A DNA stretch of 33,842 nt from Actinomycetota bacterium. GTDB taxonomy: Bacteria > Actinomycetota > Acidimicrobiia > Acidimicrobiales > CADCSY01. A program made the position numbers and the translations under genes. This document shows, one piece after another, positions 24,106 through 32,318 of the stretch. Each line of letters starts with the position of its first letter. Within the stretch, counting starts at the first letter, position 1. The notes below the pieces were generated by a model. That model saw nothing but the letters and a program-made list of their open reading frames with translations. It searched no databases and was not told the DNA's origin. The stretch covers positions 1 through 33,842 of the forward strand of contig SIRW01000092.1 of the NCBI GenBank assembly GCA_004366205.1, given 5' to 3'.

Positions 24106-24222
24106 GTGGGGTTCAACCCGTTCCGTCAGCAGCGCCGCCGGACGTCGGACTACGTGTACATCGTCGCGGGGCTGCTCGTGTGCACGGTGCTCGTGCTCTG
24201 GGGCTTCGGCCTCTTCGGATGA
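24106..24222 (+). CDS. 38-residue single-pass membrane protein
   Basis: GTG at 24106 opens MGFNPFRQQRRRTSDYVYIV, followed by a hydrophobic segment (about residues 17-36, YVYIVAGLLVCTVLVLWGFG) and stop. The basic FRQQRRR stretch before the membrane segment predicts an N-in orientation. Evidence for coding: a clear membrane-protein pattern on the strand opposite its neighbours, a -10-like box 6 nt before the GTG, and a full fit between the divergent hydratase start and the convergent yraN stop (26 bp away). I recognise no family name; small actinobacterial proteins of this layout exist but their function is unknown to me. Confidence 0.7.
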   Translation: MGFNPFRQQRRRTSDYVYIVAGLLVCTVLVLWGFGLFG

Positions 24223-24248
24223 CGCGGCCGGCGGCCGGACCGCAGGCC

Positions 24249-24593
24249 TCAGAACGCGCCCTCGATCACCTCGACCTGTCCCCGCAGCACGCCCACCACG
24301 TCGAAGCGGATCTCGGCCGGTCGGGGCCGGCCCTCCTCGAGCCAGCGGGCCGCCAGGTGCCGGATGCGCTGGCGCTTGGCCGGCGTCACCGCCTCGGCCG
24401 GGGAACCGAAGGCGTCGCTGCTGCGGGCCTTCACCTCGCAGAACACCACCGTGCGCCCCCGCCGCACGACCAGGTCGAGCTCGCCCAGCCGGCACCGCCA
24501 GTTGCGGTCGAGCACCTCGTAGCCCTGGGCCTCGTACCAGGCCGCGGCGAGGTCCTCGCCCCTGGTCCCCAGCCGTCGTCGCCCCAGCGTCAT
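24249..24593 (-). CDS. yraN: YraN (UPF0102) family nuclease-fold protein
   Basis: Small protein with a restriction-endonuclease-like fold, role unproven. 114 residues from ATG at 24593 with GGAG upstream. Signature residues: RRLGTRGEDLAAAWYEAQGY, LDRNWRCRLGELDLVVRR and the active-site-like TVVFCEVKARSS (ExK), then AVTPAKRQRIRHLAARWL. The stop of the upstream DUF2469 gene overlaps the ATG by one base (TGATG). In many actinobacteria yraN is directly followed by comM; here an enoyl-CoA hydratase and a small opposite-strand gene lie between them. Confidence 0.93.
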   Translation of the reverse strand: MTLGRRRLGTRGEDLAAAWYEAQGYEVLDRNWRCRLGELDLVVRRGRTVVFCEVKARSSDAFGSPAEAVTPAKRQRIRHLAARWLEEGRPRPAEIRFDVVGVLRGQVEVIEGAF

Positions 24594-24883
24594 CACAGCT
24601 CCTTTCGGGGGAGCTCCTCGATGTTGACGTCCTTGAACGTGATGATGCGCACGGTCGAGACGAAGCGGTGCTGGCGGTACATGTCCCACACCCAGGCGTC
24701 GCTCAGCTCCAGCTCGACGTAGGCCCGTCCGCCGTCGTCGTGGACGGTGGTGCGCACGTCGTTGGCGAGGTAGAAGCGGCGTTCGGTCTCGACCACGTAG
24801 GCGAACATCGGGCAGACGTCGCGGTACTCCTTGTACAGCTGCAACTCGATCTCCGCCTCGTAGCGCTCGACCTCCTCGCTCAT
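24593..24883 (-). CDS. DUF2469 family protein
   Basis: Conserved actinobacterial protein of unknown function, usually next to yraN and lepB. 96 residues from ATG at 24883. Family pattern: VERYEAEIELQLYKEYRDV, VETERRFYLANDVR, LSDAWVWDMYRQHRFVSTVR and TFKDVNIEELPRKEL. Strongly acidic with many aromatics; no membrane segment. A TACAGT hexamer 8 nt before the ATG and no Shine-Dalgarno suggest a leaderless start after the lepB gene (69-bp gap). Confidence 0.93.
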   Translation of the reverse strand: MSEEVERYEAEIELQLYKEYRDVCPMFAYVVETERRFYLANDVRTTVHDDGGRAYVELELSDAWVWDMYRQHRFVSTVRIITFKDVNIEELPRKEL

Positions 24884-24891
24884 GGAGGGTC

Positions 24892-24897
24892 ACTGTA
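24892..24897 (-). promoter_or_regulatory. Candidate -10 box TACAGT, leaderless DUF2469-yraN
   Basis: TACAGT (TANNNT) ends 8 nt before the ATG at 24883; the message would start at or within a few bases of the start codon. No clear -35. Confidence 0.45.
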
Positions 24898-24952
24898 CGC
24901 CCGCCCGGGCCCCCTCGAGCAGGGGCAGTTCGGTGGGCGGCGCAGCCCGCGA

Positions 24953-25621
24953 TCAGAGGAACGCCACGCGCTGCGGCGGCCACAGCCGCAGCACCGCCCG
25001 ACCGACGACGCTGTCTCGGTCGACCGCGCCGAAGAAGCGGCTGTCGCGGGAGTGGGGGCGGTTGTCGCCCATCACCCAGAGCTGGTCCGCGCCGACCACC
25101 ACGGGCTCGTGGTCGGGCATGAACGTGCCGGCGGGCAGGTAGGGCTCGACCAGCTCGCGGCCGTCGATGAGGATGCGGCCGGCGCGCACCTCGAACGTCT
25201 CGCCGGGCAGGGCGATGACGCGCTTGATGTAGTCCTCCGAGCGCGGGCGCACCACGCCCGCGGCCTCGAGGACCGCCCGGGCGACCCGCACGGGCGGCAA
25301 GGCCGCGTCCGGTTCGGGCGCACGCTCTGGGTTCTCGAACACGATGACGTCGCCCCGGCGGGGTTCGTGCAACCGGTAGGACAGCTTGGACACCAGCACC
25401 CGGTCCCCCACCTCGAGCTGGGGCACCATCGACCCCGACGGGATGAAGAACGCCTGCGCGACCCAGGTCTTCACCGGGAACACGACGGCGAGGGCGAGAG
25501 CGGCGATGAGCGGGATCTCGGCGAGCAGGCGCCAGGTCGACGGCTTGTGCCGGACGGCGAACGGCGGCAGGTCGCCGTCGGCGTCGCGCTCGGGCGCGAG
25601 GACCGGGCGCCAGGGGATCAA
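24953..25621 (-). CDS. lepB: Type I signal peptidase
   Basis: Membrane serine protease that removes signal peptides from exported proteins. 222 residues from TTG at 25621, which overlaps the rplS stop (TTGA); no ATG or GTG fits the N-terminus. One N-terminal membrane segment (about 33-50, [18 protein letters not shown]), then the catalytic box [19 protein letters not shown] with Ser64, and the general-base box [15 protein letters not shown] with Lys133. Later boxes [20 protein letters not shown] and [16 protein letters not shown] are present. It follows rplS, a common actinobacterial arrangement. Confidence 0.95.
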   Translation of the reverse strand: MIPWRPVLAPERDADGDLPPFAVRHKPSTWRLLAEIPLIAALALAVVFPVKTWVAQAFFIPSGSMVPQLEVGDRVLVSKLSYRLHEPRRGDVIVFENPERAPEPDAALPPVRVARAVLEAAGVVRPRSEDYIKRVIALPGETFEVRAGRILIDGRELVEPYLPAGTFMPDHEPVVVGADQLWVMGDNRPHSRDSRFFGAVDRDSVVGRAVLRLWPPQRVAFL

Positions 25622-25968
25622 CGGGCGGCCCGCTTCTCCTTCACCTTGGCGGCCTTCCCGACCCGGTCGCGCAGGTAGTAGAGCTTGGCCCGGCGCACGG
25701 CACCCCGGGTGACGACCTCGATCTTGGCGATGACGGGCGAGTGCACGGGGAACGTGCGCTCGACGCCGACACCGAAGCTGATCTTGCGGACGGTGAAGGA
25801 CTCGCGCACCCCGGCGCCGCGGCGGCGGATGACGACGCCCTGGAACACCTGGACGCGCTCGCGGTTGCCCTCGACGACCCGCACGTGCACGCGGACGGTG
25901 TCCCCGGGCCCGAAGTCGGGGATGTCGTCGCGCAGGCTGGGACGGTCGACGAGATCGGTCGGGTTCAT
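25618..25968 (-). CDS. rplS: 50S ribosomal protein L19
   Basis: Large-subunit protein at the 30S-50S interface. 116 residues, normal length, from ATG at 25968. Signature: [60 protein letters not shown] and [20 protein letters not shown]. 4-bp overlaps on both sides (trmD upstream, lepB downstream) indicate translational coupling. Confidence 0.98.
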   Translation of the reverse strand: MNPTDLVDRPSLRDDIPDFGPGDTVRVHVRVVEGNRERVQVFQGVVIRRRGAGVRESFTVRKISFGVGVERTFPVHSPVIAKIEVVTRGAVRRAKLYYLRDRVGKAAKVKEKRAAR

Positions 25969-26747
25969 GGCGCGTCTGGCTCCTGGGCGGGTGAACCGGG
26001 GGACCCTTCATCGTACGCCGGCAACCCGTGTTCGGCCAACAGCGCCCGCTCCTCGTCGGTGAGGCCGCCCCGAGCCGCCACCAGGTCGGGGCGGGACGCC
26101 AGCGTGCGGGCGAGGGCCTGGGCCCGCCGCCAGCGGGCGATGCGGCCGTGGTCGCCGGAGCGCAGCACCGCGGGCACCTCCCAGCCCCGGAACACCGCCG
26201 GCCGGGTGTACTGGGGATGCTCGAGCAGGCCGTCGGTGAACGACTCCTCGCCGGCCGAGGCCTCGTTGCCCATCACGCCCGGCACCAGCCGGCCGACGGC
26301 CTCGATGACGACGAGCGCCGCCGCCTCGCCGCCGGCGAGCACGTAGTCGCCGATCGACAGCTCGCCGTCGACGAGGTGCTCGCGCACCCGCTCGTCCACC
26401 CCCTCGTAGCGCCCGCACAGCAGGGAGAACCCGCCGCCGGCGGCGAGCTCACGGGCCCACGCCTGGTCGAACCGGCGCCCTCCGGGGCCGAGCAGCAGCA
26501 ACGGCCGGGCCGGCTGAACGGCCTCGACGGCGCCGAACAGCGGCTCGGGCATGAGCACCATGCCGGCGCCGCCGCCGAAGGGGGTGTCGTCGACGGAGCG
26601 GTGCGGGTCGGTGGCGGTCGAGCGCAGGTCGTGGACCCGCACGTCGAGCAGGCCCCGTTGCCGGGCCTTGCCGAGCAGGCTGGCGCCGCAGTAGCCCTCG
26701 ACCAGGTCGGGGAAGATCGTGAACACGTCGACGCGCAGCGCGGCCAA
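25965..26747 (-). CDS. trmD: tRNA (guanine-N1)-methyltransferase TrmD
   Basis: Methylates G37 of tRNAs to prevent frameshifting; SPOUT-class knotted enzyme using SAM. 260 residues. The start is TTG at 26747 with AGGAG 8 nt upstream, giving [14 protein letters not shown], the usual N-terminus. Knot motifs: [20 protein letters not shown] then [19 protein letters not shown], and [20 protein letters not shown]. Catalytic Asp lies in GVDERV. Complete length. Part of rpsP-khpA-rimM-trmD-rplS. Confidence 0.96.
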   Translation of the reverse strand: MAALRVDVFTIFPDLVEGYCGASLLGKARQRGLLDVRVHDLRSTATDPHRSVDDTPFGGGAGMVLMPEPLFGAVEAVQPARPLLLLGPGGRRFDQAWARELAAGGGFSLLCGRYEGVDERVREHLVDGELSIGDYVLAGGEAAALVVIEAVGRLVPGVMGNEASAGEESFTDGLLEHPQYTRPAVFRGWEVPAVLRSGDHGRIARWRRAQALARTLASRPDLVAARGGLTDEERALLAEHGLPAYDEGSPGSPAQEPDAP

Positions 26748-26758
26748 CTCCGGTGCTC

Positions 26759-27217
26759 CTAGAGCTCGAACAGCCCGGCCGGAGGGTCGGCGACCACCCG
26801 CCCCGGATCGTGCTCGACCACGAACGTGAGGGGCAGCAGGCCGCCGCCGTCGAGCACGAGGAGATCGCTCGCGGGGTTGGCCTCGACCGCCGTGACGGTG
26901 CCGAGGGTGGCGCCGGTGGTGTCGACCACCGTCGAGCCGATCAGCTCGTGCACCCAGATGACACCGGGATCGGCGATCGGCTCGGCCCGCAGCACCACCC
27001 CCCGCAGGGCCTCGGCGGCATCGGCGTCGGCGACGCCGGCGAACGCGACGATCCAGCGCCCCTTGTGGGGACGGGCCCGCTCGACCTCGAGCGGGCCCCG
27101 GTCGGTCGTCAGCACCGACCCGGGAGCGAGACGCTCGGCGCGGTCGGTCACGAGCGTGACCACCACCTCGCCGCGCACGCCGTGGGGGCGCACCACCTGC
27201 CCGACCTCGAGCAGCAC
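26759..27217 (-). CDS. rimM: 16S rRNA processing protein RimM
   Basis: Assists maturation of the 30S head. 152 residues, slightly shorter than the usual 165-180, from GTG at 27217. N-terminal RimM domain (LEVGQVVRPHGVRGEVVVTL) and C-terminal PRC-barrel (about 80-152; DPGVIWVHELIGSTVVDTTG, LLVLDGGGLLPLTFVVEHDP). It ends 11 bp before trmD and follows khpA after 12 bp. Confidence 0.94.
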   Translation of the reverse strand: MLLEVGQVVRPHGVRGEVVVTLVTDRAERLAPGSVLTTDRGPLEVERARPHKGRWIVAFAGVADADAAEALRGVVLRAEPIADPGVIWVHELIGSTVVDTTGATLGTVTAVEANPASDLLVLDGGGLLPLTFVVEHDPGRVVADPPAGLFEL

Positions 27218-27229
27218 GGTGCGGCGGGC

Positions 27230-27490
27230 TCAGTCGACGAAGTCGACGTCGACGCTCAGGCCGTCACGGGCGGCGGCGGCCCGCACCACGGTGCGGATGG
27301 CGCCGGCCGTGCGGCCCCGGCGGCCGATGACCCGCCCCATGTCGCCCGGGCCGACGGTGACCCGCAGCTCGAGGGTGCGGCCCTGCTCGATGTCGATCTC
27401 GACGGCGTCGGGGTCGTCGACGATCGACGAGACGAGGTGCTCGAGCACGGCGATGGCCGTGGCGCCCGGGCGGTTGCCCTCATCGCTCAC
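27230..27490 (-). CDS. khpA: KH-domain RNA-binding protein KhpA (YlqC family)
   Basis: Small single-KH RNA-binding protein that in other bacteria partners with KhpB/Jag. 86 residues from ATG at 27490. The KH signature [20 protein letters not shown] contains the GxxG loop (GRRG). ATGA overlap with rpsP upstream. The gene position between rpsP and rimM is the standard one for this family. Confidence 0.93.
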   Translation of the reverse strand: MSDEGNRPGATAIAVLEHLVSSIVDDPDAVEIDIEQGRTLELRVTVGPGDMGRVIGRRGRTAGAIRTVVRAAAARDGLSVDVDFVD

Positions 27491-27771
27491 TGGCCCGCCC
27501 CCGCACCGGTGCGGGACGAGGTGAACTCCTCCCAGGCCCCCGAGATCTCGAGCAGCTTCTTCACGGTGTCGGTGGGCTGGGCGCCCTTCTGGAGCCAGTC
27601 GACGGCCTTGGCGTTGTCGATGGTGACGCCGGACGGCTCCTGGCGGGGCTGGTAGGTGCCGAGGATCTCGATGAAGCGCCCGTTGCGGGGCGAGCGGCTG
27701 TCGGCCGCCACCACGCGGTAGGTGGGCTGCTTCTTCTTCCCCATCCGCATCAGGCGGAGCTTCACGGCCAC
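27487..27771 (-). CDS. rpsP: 30S ribosomal protein S16
   Basis: Small-subunit protein. 94 residues from GTG at 27771, giving [20 protein letters not shown], the typical S16 opening, then [20 protein letters not shown] and the [20 protein letters not shown] stretch. It overlaps the end of ffh by 10 bp and khpA by 4 bp. Confidence 0.97.
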   Translation of the reverse strand: MAVKLRLMRMGKKKQPTYRVVAADSRSPRNGRFIEILGTYQPRQEPSGVTIDNAKAVDWLQKGAQPTDTVKKLLEISGAWEEFTSSRTGAGAGQ

Positions 27772-29204
27772 GTTGGTCTCTCCTCGCTGAGCGCCGACAG
27801 ATCGGGCAGGCCGGAACCGGCGGCGGGCAACCCGGGGAGGCTGGGGACCCGGCCCCGCTTGCCCTTCTTCCCCTTCTTGCCCTTGGGACCCTTCATGCCG
27901 ACCCCGCCGAAGCGCTTCATCATCTTCTGGACGTCCTTGAACTGCTTCAGCAGCATGTTCACCTCGCTGACCGAGGTGCCGCTGCCGCTGGCGATCCGTG
28001 CCCGCCGCGACCCGTTGATGATCTCCGGCTTGCGCCGTTCCTGCGGGGTCATCGAGCGGATGATCGCCTCGACCCGTCCGAGCTCGGCCTCGCCGATGTC
28101 GGCGTTGCGGACCTCCTTCGGGACGCCCGGCATCATACCGAGGATGTTCCCGAGGGGCCCCATCTTGCGGACCTGCTGGAGCTGCTCGAGGAAGTCCTCG
28201 AGGGTGAACGCCCCCTCGAGCAGCTTCTCCTCGGCTCGGGCCGCGACCTCCTTGTCGTAGGCCTCCTCGGCGCGCTCGATCAGCGTGAGCACGTCGCCCA
28301 TGCCGAGGATGCGGCCGGCCATGCGGTCGGGGTGGAACAGCTCGAAGTCGGCTGGCCGCTCGCCGGTGGAGGCGAAGGCGATGGGCCGGCCCACGACCTC
28401 CTTCACCGACAGGGCGGCGCCGCCGCGGGCGTCGCCGTCGAGCTTGGAGAGGATCACCCCGTCGAGCTCGAGCGTCTCGTGGAACGCCTCGGCGACGGTA
28501 ACGGCGTCCTGGCCGGTCATGGCGTCCACGACGAGGAACGTGAAGTGGGGCTCGACCGCGGCGGAGATGCGGCGCACCTCGTCCATGAGCTCGGCGTCGA
28601 TGGCCAGCCGGCCGGCGGTGTCGACGATGAGCACGTCGCGGCCCCGGTCGCGGGCGGCCTCGAGGCCGTCGCCGGCCACGGCGACGGGGTCGACGCCACC
28701 GGCGGCCACCTCGGCGGGGTCGCGGTGGTACACGGGGACCGACACCTGCTCGCCCAACTTGCGGAGCTGCTCGACCGCCGCGGGGCGCTGCAGGTCGGCG
28801 GCGACCAGCATGGGGTTGCGGCCCTGCTGCTTGAACCAGCGGGCGAGCTTGGCCGCGGCGGTGGTCTTGCCGGAGCCCTGGAGGCCGGCGAGCAGGACGA
28901 CCGTGGGCGGCTGGCTGGCGTAGGTGATCTTGAGCGTCTCGCCGCCGAGGGTGGCGATGAGCTCCTCGTGGACGATCTTGATGACCTGCTGGGCGGGGCT
29001 GAGGCTCTTGGAGAGCTCGGCGCCGACGGTGCGCTCGCGGATGCGGTCGACGAGCGATCGGGCGACCTTGAAGTTGACGTCGGCCTCGAGCAGGGCGACG
29101 CGGATCTCGCGCAGGACCTCGTCGACCTCGGCCTCGCCGAGGCGGCCGCGGCTGCGCAGGCGGGTGAAGATCCCCTCGAATCGTTCGGTCAGCGAGTCGA
29201 ACAT
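27762..29204 (-). CDS. ffh: Signal recognition particle protein Ffh
   Basis: GTPase of the SRP; with SRP RNA it targets nascent membrane proteins to FtsY. 480 residues from ATG at 29204. N domain (1-90), G domain with [45 protein letters not shown] and the closing [12 protein letters not shown], then the Met-rich M domain (about 300-440; [20 protein letters not shown], the RNA-binding [18 protein letters not shown]). The C-terminus has a Lys/Gly run ([14 protein letters not shown]) and a Pro/Leu-rich tail. It follows ftsY after 25 bp; that gap holds TAGCCT 10 nt before the ATG and no Shine-Dalgarno. Confidence 0.97.
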   Translation of the reverse strand: MFDSLTERFEGIFTRLRSRGRLGEAEVDEVLREIRVALLEADVNFKVARSLVDRIRERTVGAELSKSLSPAQQVIKIVHEELIATLGGETLKITYASQPPTVVLLAGLQGSGKTTAAAKLARWFKQQGRNPMLVAADLQRPAAVEQLRKLGEQVSVPVYHRDPAEVAAGGVDPVAVAGDGLEAARDRGRDVLIVDTAGRLAIDAELMDEVRRISAAVEPHFTFLVVDAMTGQDAVTVAEAFHETLELDGVILSKLDGDARGGAALSVKEVVGRPIAFASTGERPADFELFHPDRMAGRILGMGDVLTLIERAEEAYDKEVAARAEEKLLEGAFTLEDFLEQLQQVRKMGPLGNILGMMPGVPKEVRNADIGEAELGRVEAIIRSMTPQERRKPEIINGSRRARIASGSGTSVSEVNMLLKQFKDVQKMMKRFGGVGMKGPKGKKGKKGKRGRVPSLPGLPAAGSGLPDLSALSEERPTWP

Positions 29205-29214
29205 GCGGTGTTCG

Positions 29215-29220
29215 AGGCTA
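29215..29220 (-). promoter_or_regulatory. Candidate -10 box TAGCCT, near-leaderless ffh
   Basis: TAGCCT ends 10 nt before the ffh ATG, in the 25-bp ftsY-ffh gap; no Shine-Dalgarno is visible. If active, ffh-rpsP-khpA can be made separately from ftsY. Confidence 0.45.
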
Positions 29221-29229
29221 CCCGCCGGG

Positions 29230-30477
29230 TCAGGCGAAGAGGGCCTCGACGAACTCGTCGGGGTCGAAGTCGACGAGGTCGTCGGCGGTCTCGCCGAGAC
29301 CGACCAGCTTCACGGGGATGCCGAGCTGGTCCTGCACGGCGAGCACGATGCCGCCCTTGGCCGAGCTGTCGAGCTTGGTGAGCACCACACCGGTGACCTC
29401 GACGGCCTCGGTGAACTGCTGGGCCTGGACCAGCCCGTTCTGACCGGTGGTGGCGTCGAGCACCAGCAGCACCTCGGTGACCCGGCCGGGTTCCTTGGCG
29501 GCCACCCGACGCACCTTGCGGAGCTCCTCCATGAGGTTCACCTTCGTGTGCAACCGGCCGGCGGTGTCGGCGAGGACCAGGTCGGTGCCGCGTGCGGCGG
29601 CGCGCTGGACGGCGTCGAACACGACGCTGCTCGGGTCGCCGCCCTCGCTGCCCCGGACCACCTCGGCCCCGACCCGCTCACCCCAGATGCCGAGCTGCTC
29701 GGCCGCGGCGGCCCGGAACGTGTCGCCGGCGGCGAGCACGACCGAGCGGCCCTCGGCGCGCAGGCGCTTGGCGACCTTGCCGATGCTGGTCGTCTTGCCC
29801 ACCCCGTTCACGCCCACGAACAGCCAGACGTTGGGCGCCCCGGGCGCGTAGTTGAGGCTGCGGTCGGCGGTGGCCAGGCGCTCCTTGAGGTCAGCCTTCA
29901 GGCCGTCGAGGAGGGCTTCGGGTGTGGTGATCTCGCCGGCGTCGACCTTGGACCGCAGATCGTCGAGGAGCGCCTGGGTGGCGGCCACGCCCACGTCGGC
30001 ACGGATCAGCGCCTCCTCGATGTCGTCCCAGACGGACGCGTCGATCCTGTCGCGGCTGAGGACGGACCCGACGTAGTCGGCGAGCAGGTTCCGGGCCTTG
30101 GCGAGCCGTTCGCGGAACGACGGCTTGACGAGCGGTTCGGCGAGCTCGGGTTCGGCGGGCTCTGGTTCGGCTGGCGGAGCCTCGGGCTCGGCCGGGGCGA
30201 GCGCCTCCTCCACCTCGGCGACGAGCGCCTCGTCGACCTCGACGGGCGGGGCGGCGTCGGCCGGCGGCGTCTCGGGCGCCGCGGGCGGGCCCGGCGGGAC
30301 GGTGGGCGGCGCCTCGGCGGTCGAGACGGGCGGCGTCTGAACCGGCGCCCCGTCGTCGTCGCGGGCGGGCGGGGGCTCGAGCTCGAGGTCGGGTTCACGG
30401 CCCCGGCGCAGCGCCACCAGCCCGGCGACGGCGCCGACGAGCACGCCGAGCACGACCAGCAGGATCAGGATCTCCAT
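29230..30477 (-). CDS. ftsY: SRP receptor FtsY
   Basis: Membrane-associated GTPase that docks SRP-ribosome complexes. 415 residues from ATG at 30477. It begins with a membrane segment (MEILILLVVLGVLVGAVAGL) typical of actinobacterial FtsY, then an acidic Pro/Glu/Ala-rich A region (about 25-115), then the NG domain: SFRERLAKARNLLADYVGSV, FVGVNGVGKTTSIGKVAKRL, LAAGDTFRAAAAEQLGIWGE, LADTAGRLHTKVNLMEELRK, LTKLDSSAKGGIVLAVQ and VGLGETADDLVDFDPDEFVE. Upstream lies TAGGCT 9 nt before the ATG. smc normally precedes ftsY; here a phosphoesterase gene on the opposite strand lies between. Confidence 0.97.
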   Translation of the reverse strand: MEILILLVVLGVLVGAVAGLVALRRGREPDLELEPPPARDDDGAPVQTPPVSTAEAPPTVPPGPPAAPETPPADAAPPVEVDEALVAEVEEALAPAEPEAPPAEPEPAEPELAEPLVKPSFRERLAKARNLLADYVGSVLSRDRIDASVWDDIEEALIRADVGVAATQALLDDLRSKVDAGEITTPEALLDGLKADLKERLATADRSLNYAPGAPNVWLFVGVNGVGKTTSIGKVAKRLRAEGRSVVLAAGDTFRAAAAEQLGIWGERVGAEVVRGSEGGDPSSVVFDAVQRAAARGTDLVLADTAGRLHTKVNLMEELRKVRRVAAKEPGRVTEVLLVLDATTGQNGLVQAQQFTEAVEVTGVVLTKLDSSAKGGIVLAVQDQLGIPVKLVGLGETADDLVDFDPDEFVEALFA

Positions 30478-30486
30478 CGGCCGGGC

Positions 30487-30492
30487 AGCCTA
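30487..30492 (-). promoter_or_regulatory. Candidate -10 box TAGGCT, leaderless ftsY
   Basis: TAGGCT is a common actinobacterial -10 form; it ends 9 nt before the ftsY ATG with no Shine-Dalgarno between, so the transcript probably starts within a few bases of the ATG. No clear -35 in the G-rich stretch upstream. Confidence 0.55.
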
Positions 30493-30545
30493 CCGGCGGC
30501 ACCCCCGGCCACCCCCGCCCTGCGCCCCCCGTCCACCCCACCGAC

Positions 30546-30731
30546 CCGTTCTGGGTGGCCCCTGTCACACGAGCGCGAGACCACGCCCACCCAGAACGGG
30601 AGGCACGCCGTTCTGGGTTGCCCCCGTCTCACCAGCGCGAGACCACGCCCACCCAGAACGGGAGGCACGCCGTTCTGGGTTGCCCCCGTCTCACGTGCGC
30701 GAGATGGGCCCCACCCAGAACCGGATGGGGA
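30546..30731. repeat. Three 62-bp tandem palindromic repeats
   Basis: Units begin at 30546, 30608 and 30670. Each reads CCGTTCTGGGT, a short C-rich spacer, a GTCTC..GAGA-like inner inverted repeat, then ACCCAGAACGG as the outer right arm. The outer arms form an 11-bp stem, and TCTCAC / GCGAGA an inner, slightly mismatched stem. Copies 1 and 2 have intact outer arms; copy 3 has an extra C in the right arm (ACCCAGAACCGG) and a changed spacer (GATGGGCCCC). They occupy about half of the 359-bp divergent gap 30478-30836. The stretch 30732-30836 shows only the phosphoesterase Shine-Dalgarno; 30493-30545 is C-rich without visible signals. Confidence 0.92.
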
Positions 30732-30836
30732 AGGGCGGGCACACGGGTGTTCGGCCGGCGTTCGGGGAGGGACCGGCGGGGCCGGCGTCGAAGCCAGACG
30801 GCGTCCGTCGTCCGCCCGAAGAACGAGGAGTCGCAC

Positions 30837-32318
30837 ATGGGGAGCATCGACCGCCGGAGGTTCCTGCAGGCCGCCGCCGTCGGTGGGGTCGCTGCCGTGG
30901 CCGGCGGGCCCATCGCGCATGCCCGCAACCCGAAGGCGCCCGCCGGCTCGAAGCGCAACAACCCCGCGTGCCCCGGCGCCGACCACGACTGGAGCGTGCC
31001 GCCCTCGACGCTGCCCGCCGACCCCGCCGACTGCCCCATCGGCCACATCGGCGTTCTGATGATGGAGAACCGCAGCTACGACACCTACTTCGGGTGGCTG
31101 GAGAACGGCCGGGGCTTCCTCAACCTGGGCATGGAGCTCACCTACCAGGACCCCGACGACCCCTCCTTCACCGCCTCCCCCGAGCACTGGGCACCTGCGT
31201 ACCGGCGCTGCGGGCACCCCGACCCCGGCCACAACTGGACCGAGGGCCGCCGCCAGCTCCGAGGGGGCTTCCTGGCAGGCCGCAACGACGAGTACGCCCT
31301 CGCCTACTACCTGGCCGAGGACATCCCCACCTACGCCCGCCTCGCCCGCCAGTTCACCGTGCTCGACCGGTACTTCTGCTCGGTGCTCGGCGGGACCTAC
31401 CCGAACCGGCACTACCAGCACAGCGCCGAGGGGGGTGGGATCAAGACCAACGTCTTCCCGCCGGAGGTCGGCTACCCCACCGGCTACGACTGGCCCACGA
31501 TCTGGGACCGCCTGGACGCCGCCGGCCTGTCGAGCGCCTACTACTTCGTCGACCTGCCGTTCATCGCCATGTACGGCCCGCGGCACCTCGACAAGATGCG
31601 GCCGATCACCCAGTTCTTCCTCGACGCCCGGGCCGGCACCCTGCCCGACGTGTACTTCGTCGATCCCGGCTTCCTCGGCGACCACCGCACCGACGACCAC
31701 CCCGGTGGCGCCGACGTGAACACCGCCCAGGCGTTCGTGAACAACATCGCCCATGCCGTGATCACCGGCCCGCAGTGGGCCCGCACCGCGTTCTTCGTCA
31801 ACTACGACGAGTGGGGCGGCTTCTTCGACCACGTCGTGCCTCCCCGGGTGCCCGACGACCGGGCCAGCGACGACCTCGACGAGGACTGGGGCCAGCTCGG
31901 GTTCCGCCTGCCCGTGCTCGCCCTGTCTCCCTACTCGCGCAAGGGCTACGTCCACCACGACGGCCCCTACGAGCACACCTCGATCCTCAGGTTCATCGAG
32001 TGGCGCTGGGACCTGCAGCCGCTCACCACCAGGGACGCCCACGCCCGGAACATCGGCGAGTGCTTCGACTACGACCAGGCGCCCCGGCTGCAGATCGGCA
32101 TCAACCAGATGGAGACGCCGACGGTGTTCTTCTCGACCGGTTGCGACACGGGACCGCCCGCCCCCGACGACTTCCAGCGCCTCGCCGAGTCCCGGTTCCT
32201 GCGGGACCTCGGCGTCGACATCCCGAGCCCGTCGTGGCCCGAGATCTTCGGGAACCCGCCGGCCGGGGTGCCCGACCTGACCAACCCGCTGGGCGGAGGT
32301 GTGCCCCTGCTGGGCTGA
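30837..32318 (+). CDS. Tat-exported phosphoesterase (phospholipase C / acid phosphatase family)
   Basis: 493 residues from ATG at 30837 with GAGGAG 7 nt upstream. It starts MGSIDRRRFLQAAAVGGVAA, a twin-arginine signal peptide, so the protein is exported folded. The phosphoesterase family (PF04185-type) pattern follows: IGVLMMENRSYDTYFGWL (metal/nucleophile region near residues 75-90), TVLDRYFCSVLGGTYPNRHY, DLPDVYFVDPG-like text, then NYDEWGGFFDHVVPPRVPDD (DE and DH metal ligands) and PVLALSPYSRKGYVHHDGPY with EHTSILRFIEWRW. Members hydrolyse phospholipids or other phosphate esters; the substrate cannot be told. It is the only large plus-strand gene and splits smc from ftsY, suggesting insertion into the conserved block. 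Confidence 0.9.
   Translation: MGSIDRRRFLQAAAVGGVAAVAGGPIAHARNPKAPAGSKRNNPACPGADHDWSVPPSTLPADPADCPIGHIGVLMMENRSYDTYFGWLENGRGFLNLGMELTYQDPDDPSFTASPEHWAPAYRRCGHPDPGHNWTEGRRQLRGGFLAGRNDEYALAYYLAEDIPTYARLARQFTVLDRYFCSVLGGTYPNRHYQHSAEGGGIKTNVFPPEVGYPTGYDWPTIWDRLDAAGLSSAYYFVDLPFIAMYGPRHLDKMRPITQFFLDARAGTLPDVYFVDPGFLGDHRTDDHPGGADVNTAQAFVNNIAHAVITGPQWARTAFFVNYDEWGGFFDHVVPPRVPDDRASDDLDEDWGQLGFRLPVLALSPYSRKGYVHHDGPYEHTSILRFIEWRWDLQPLTTRDAHARNIGECFDYDQAPRLQIGINQMETPTVFFSTGCDTGPPAPDDFQRLAESRFLRDLGVDIPSPSWPEIFGNPPAGVPDLTNPLGGGVPLLG

Noticed and set aside
24223-24248. Convergent terminator between the small membrane gene and yraN
   Set aside because: A GC-rich stretch can form GCGGCCGG / CCGGACCGC with a bulge, but there is no T-run and such pairing is common at this base composition; too weak to list.
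30546-30731. tRNA-like or riboswitch element in the 62-bp repeat
   Set aside because: The fold is a long two-stem hairpin repeated in tandem; no tRNA arm sequences and no known aptamer consensus were recognised.
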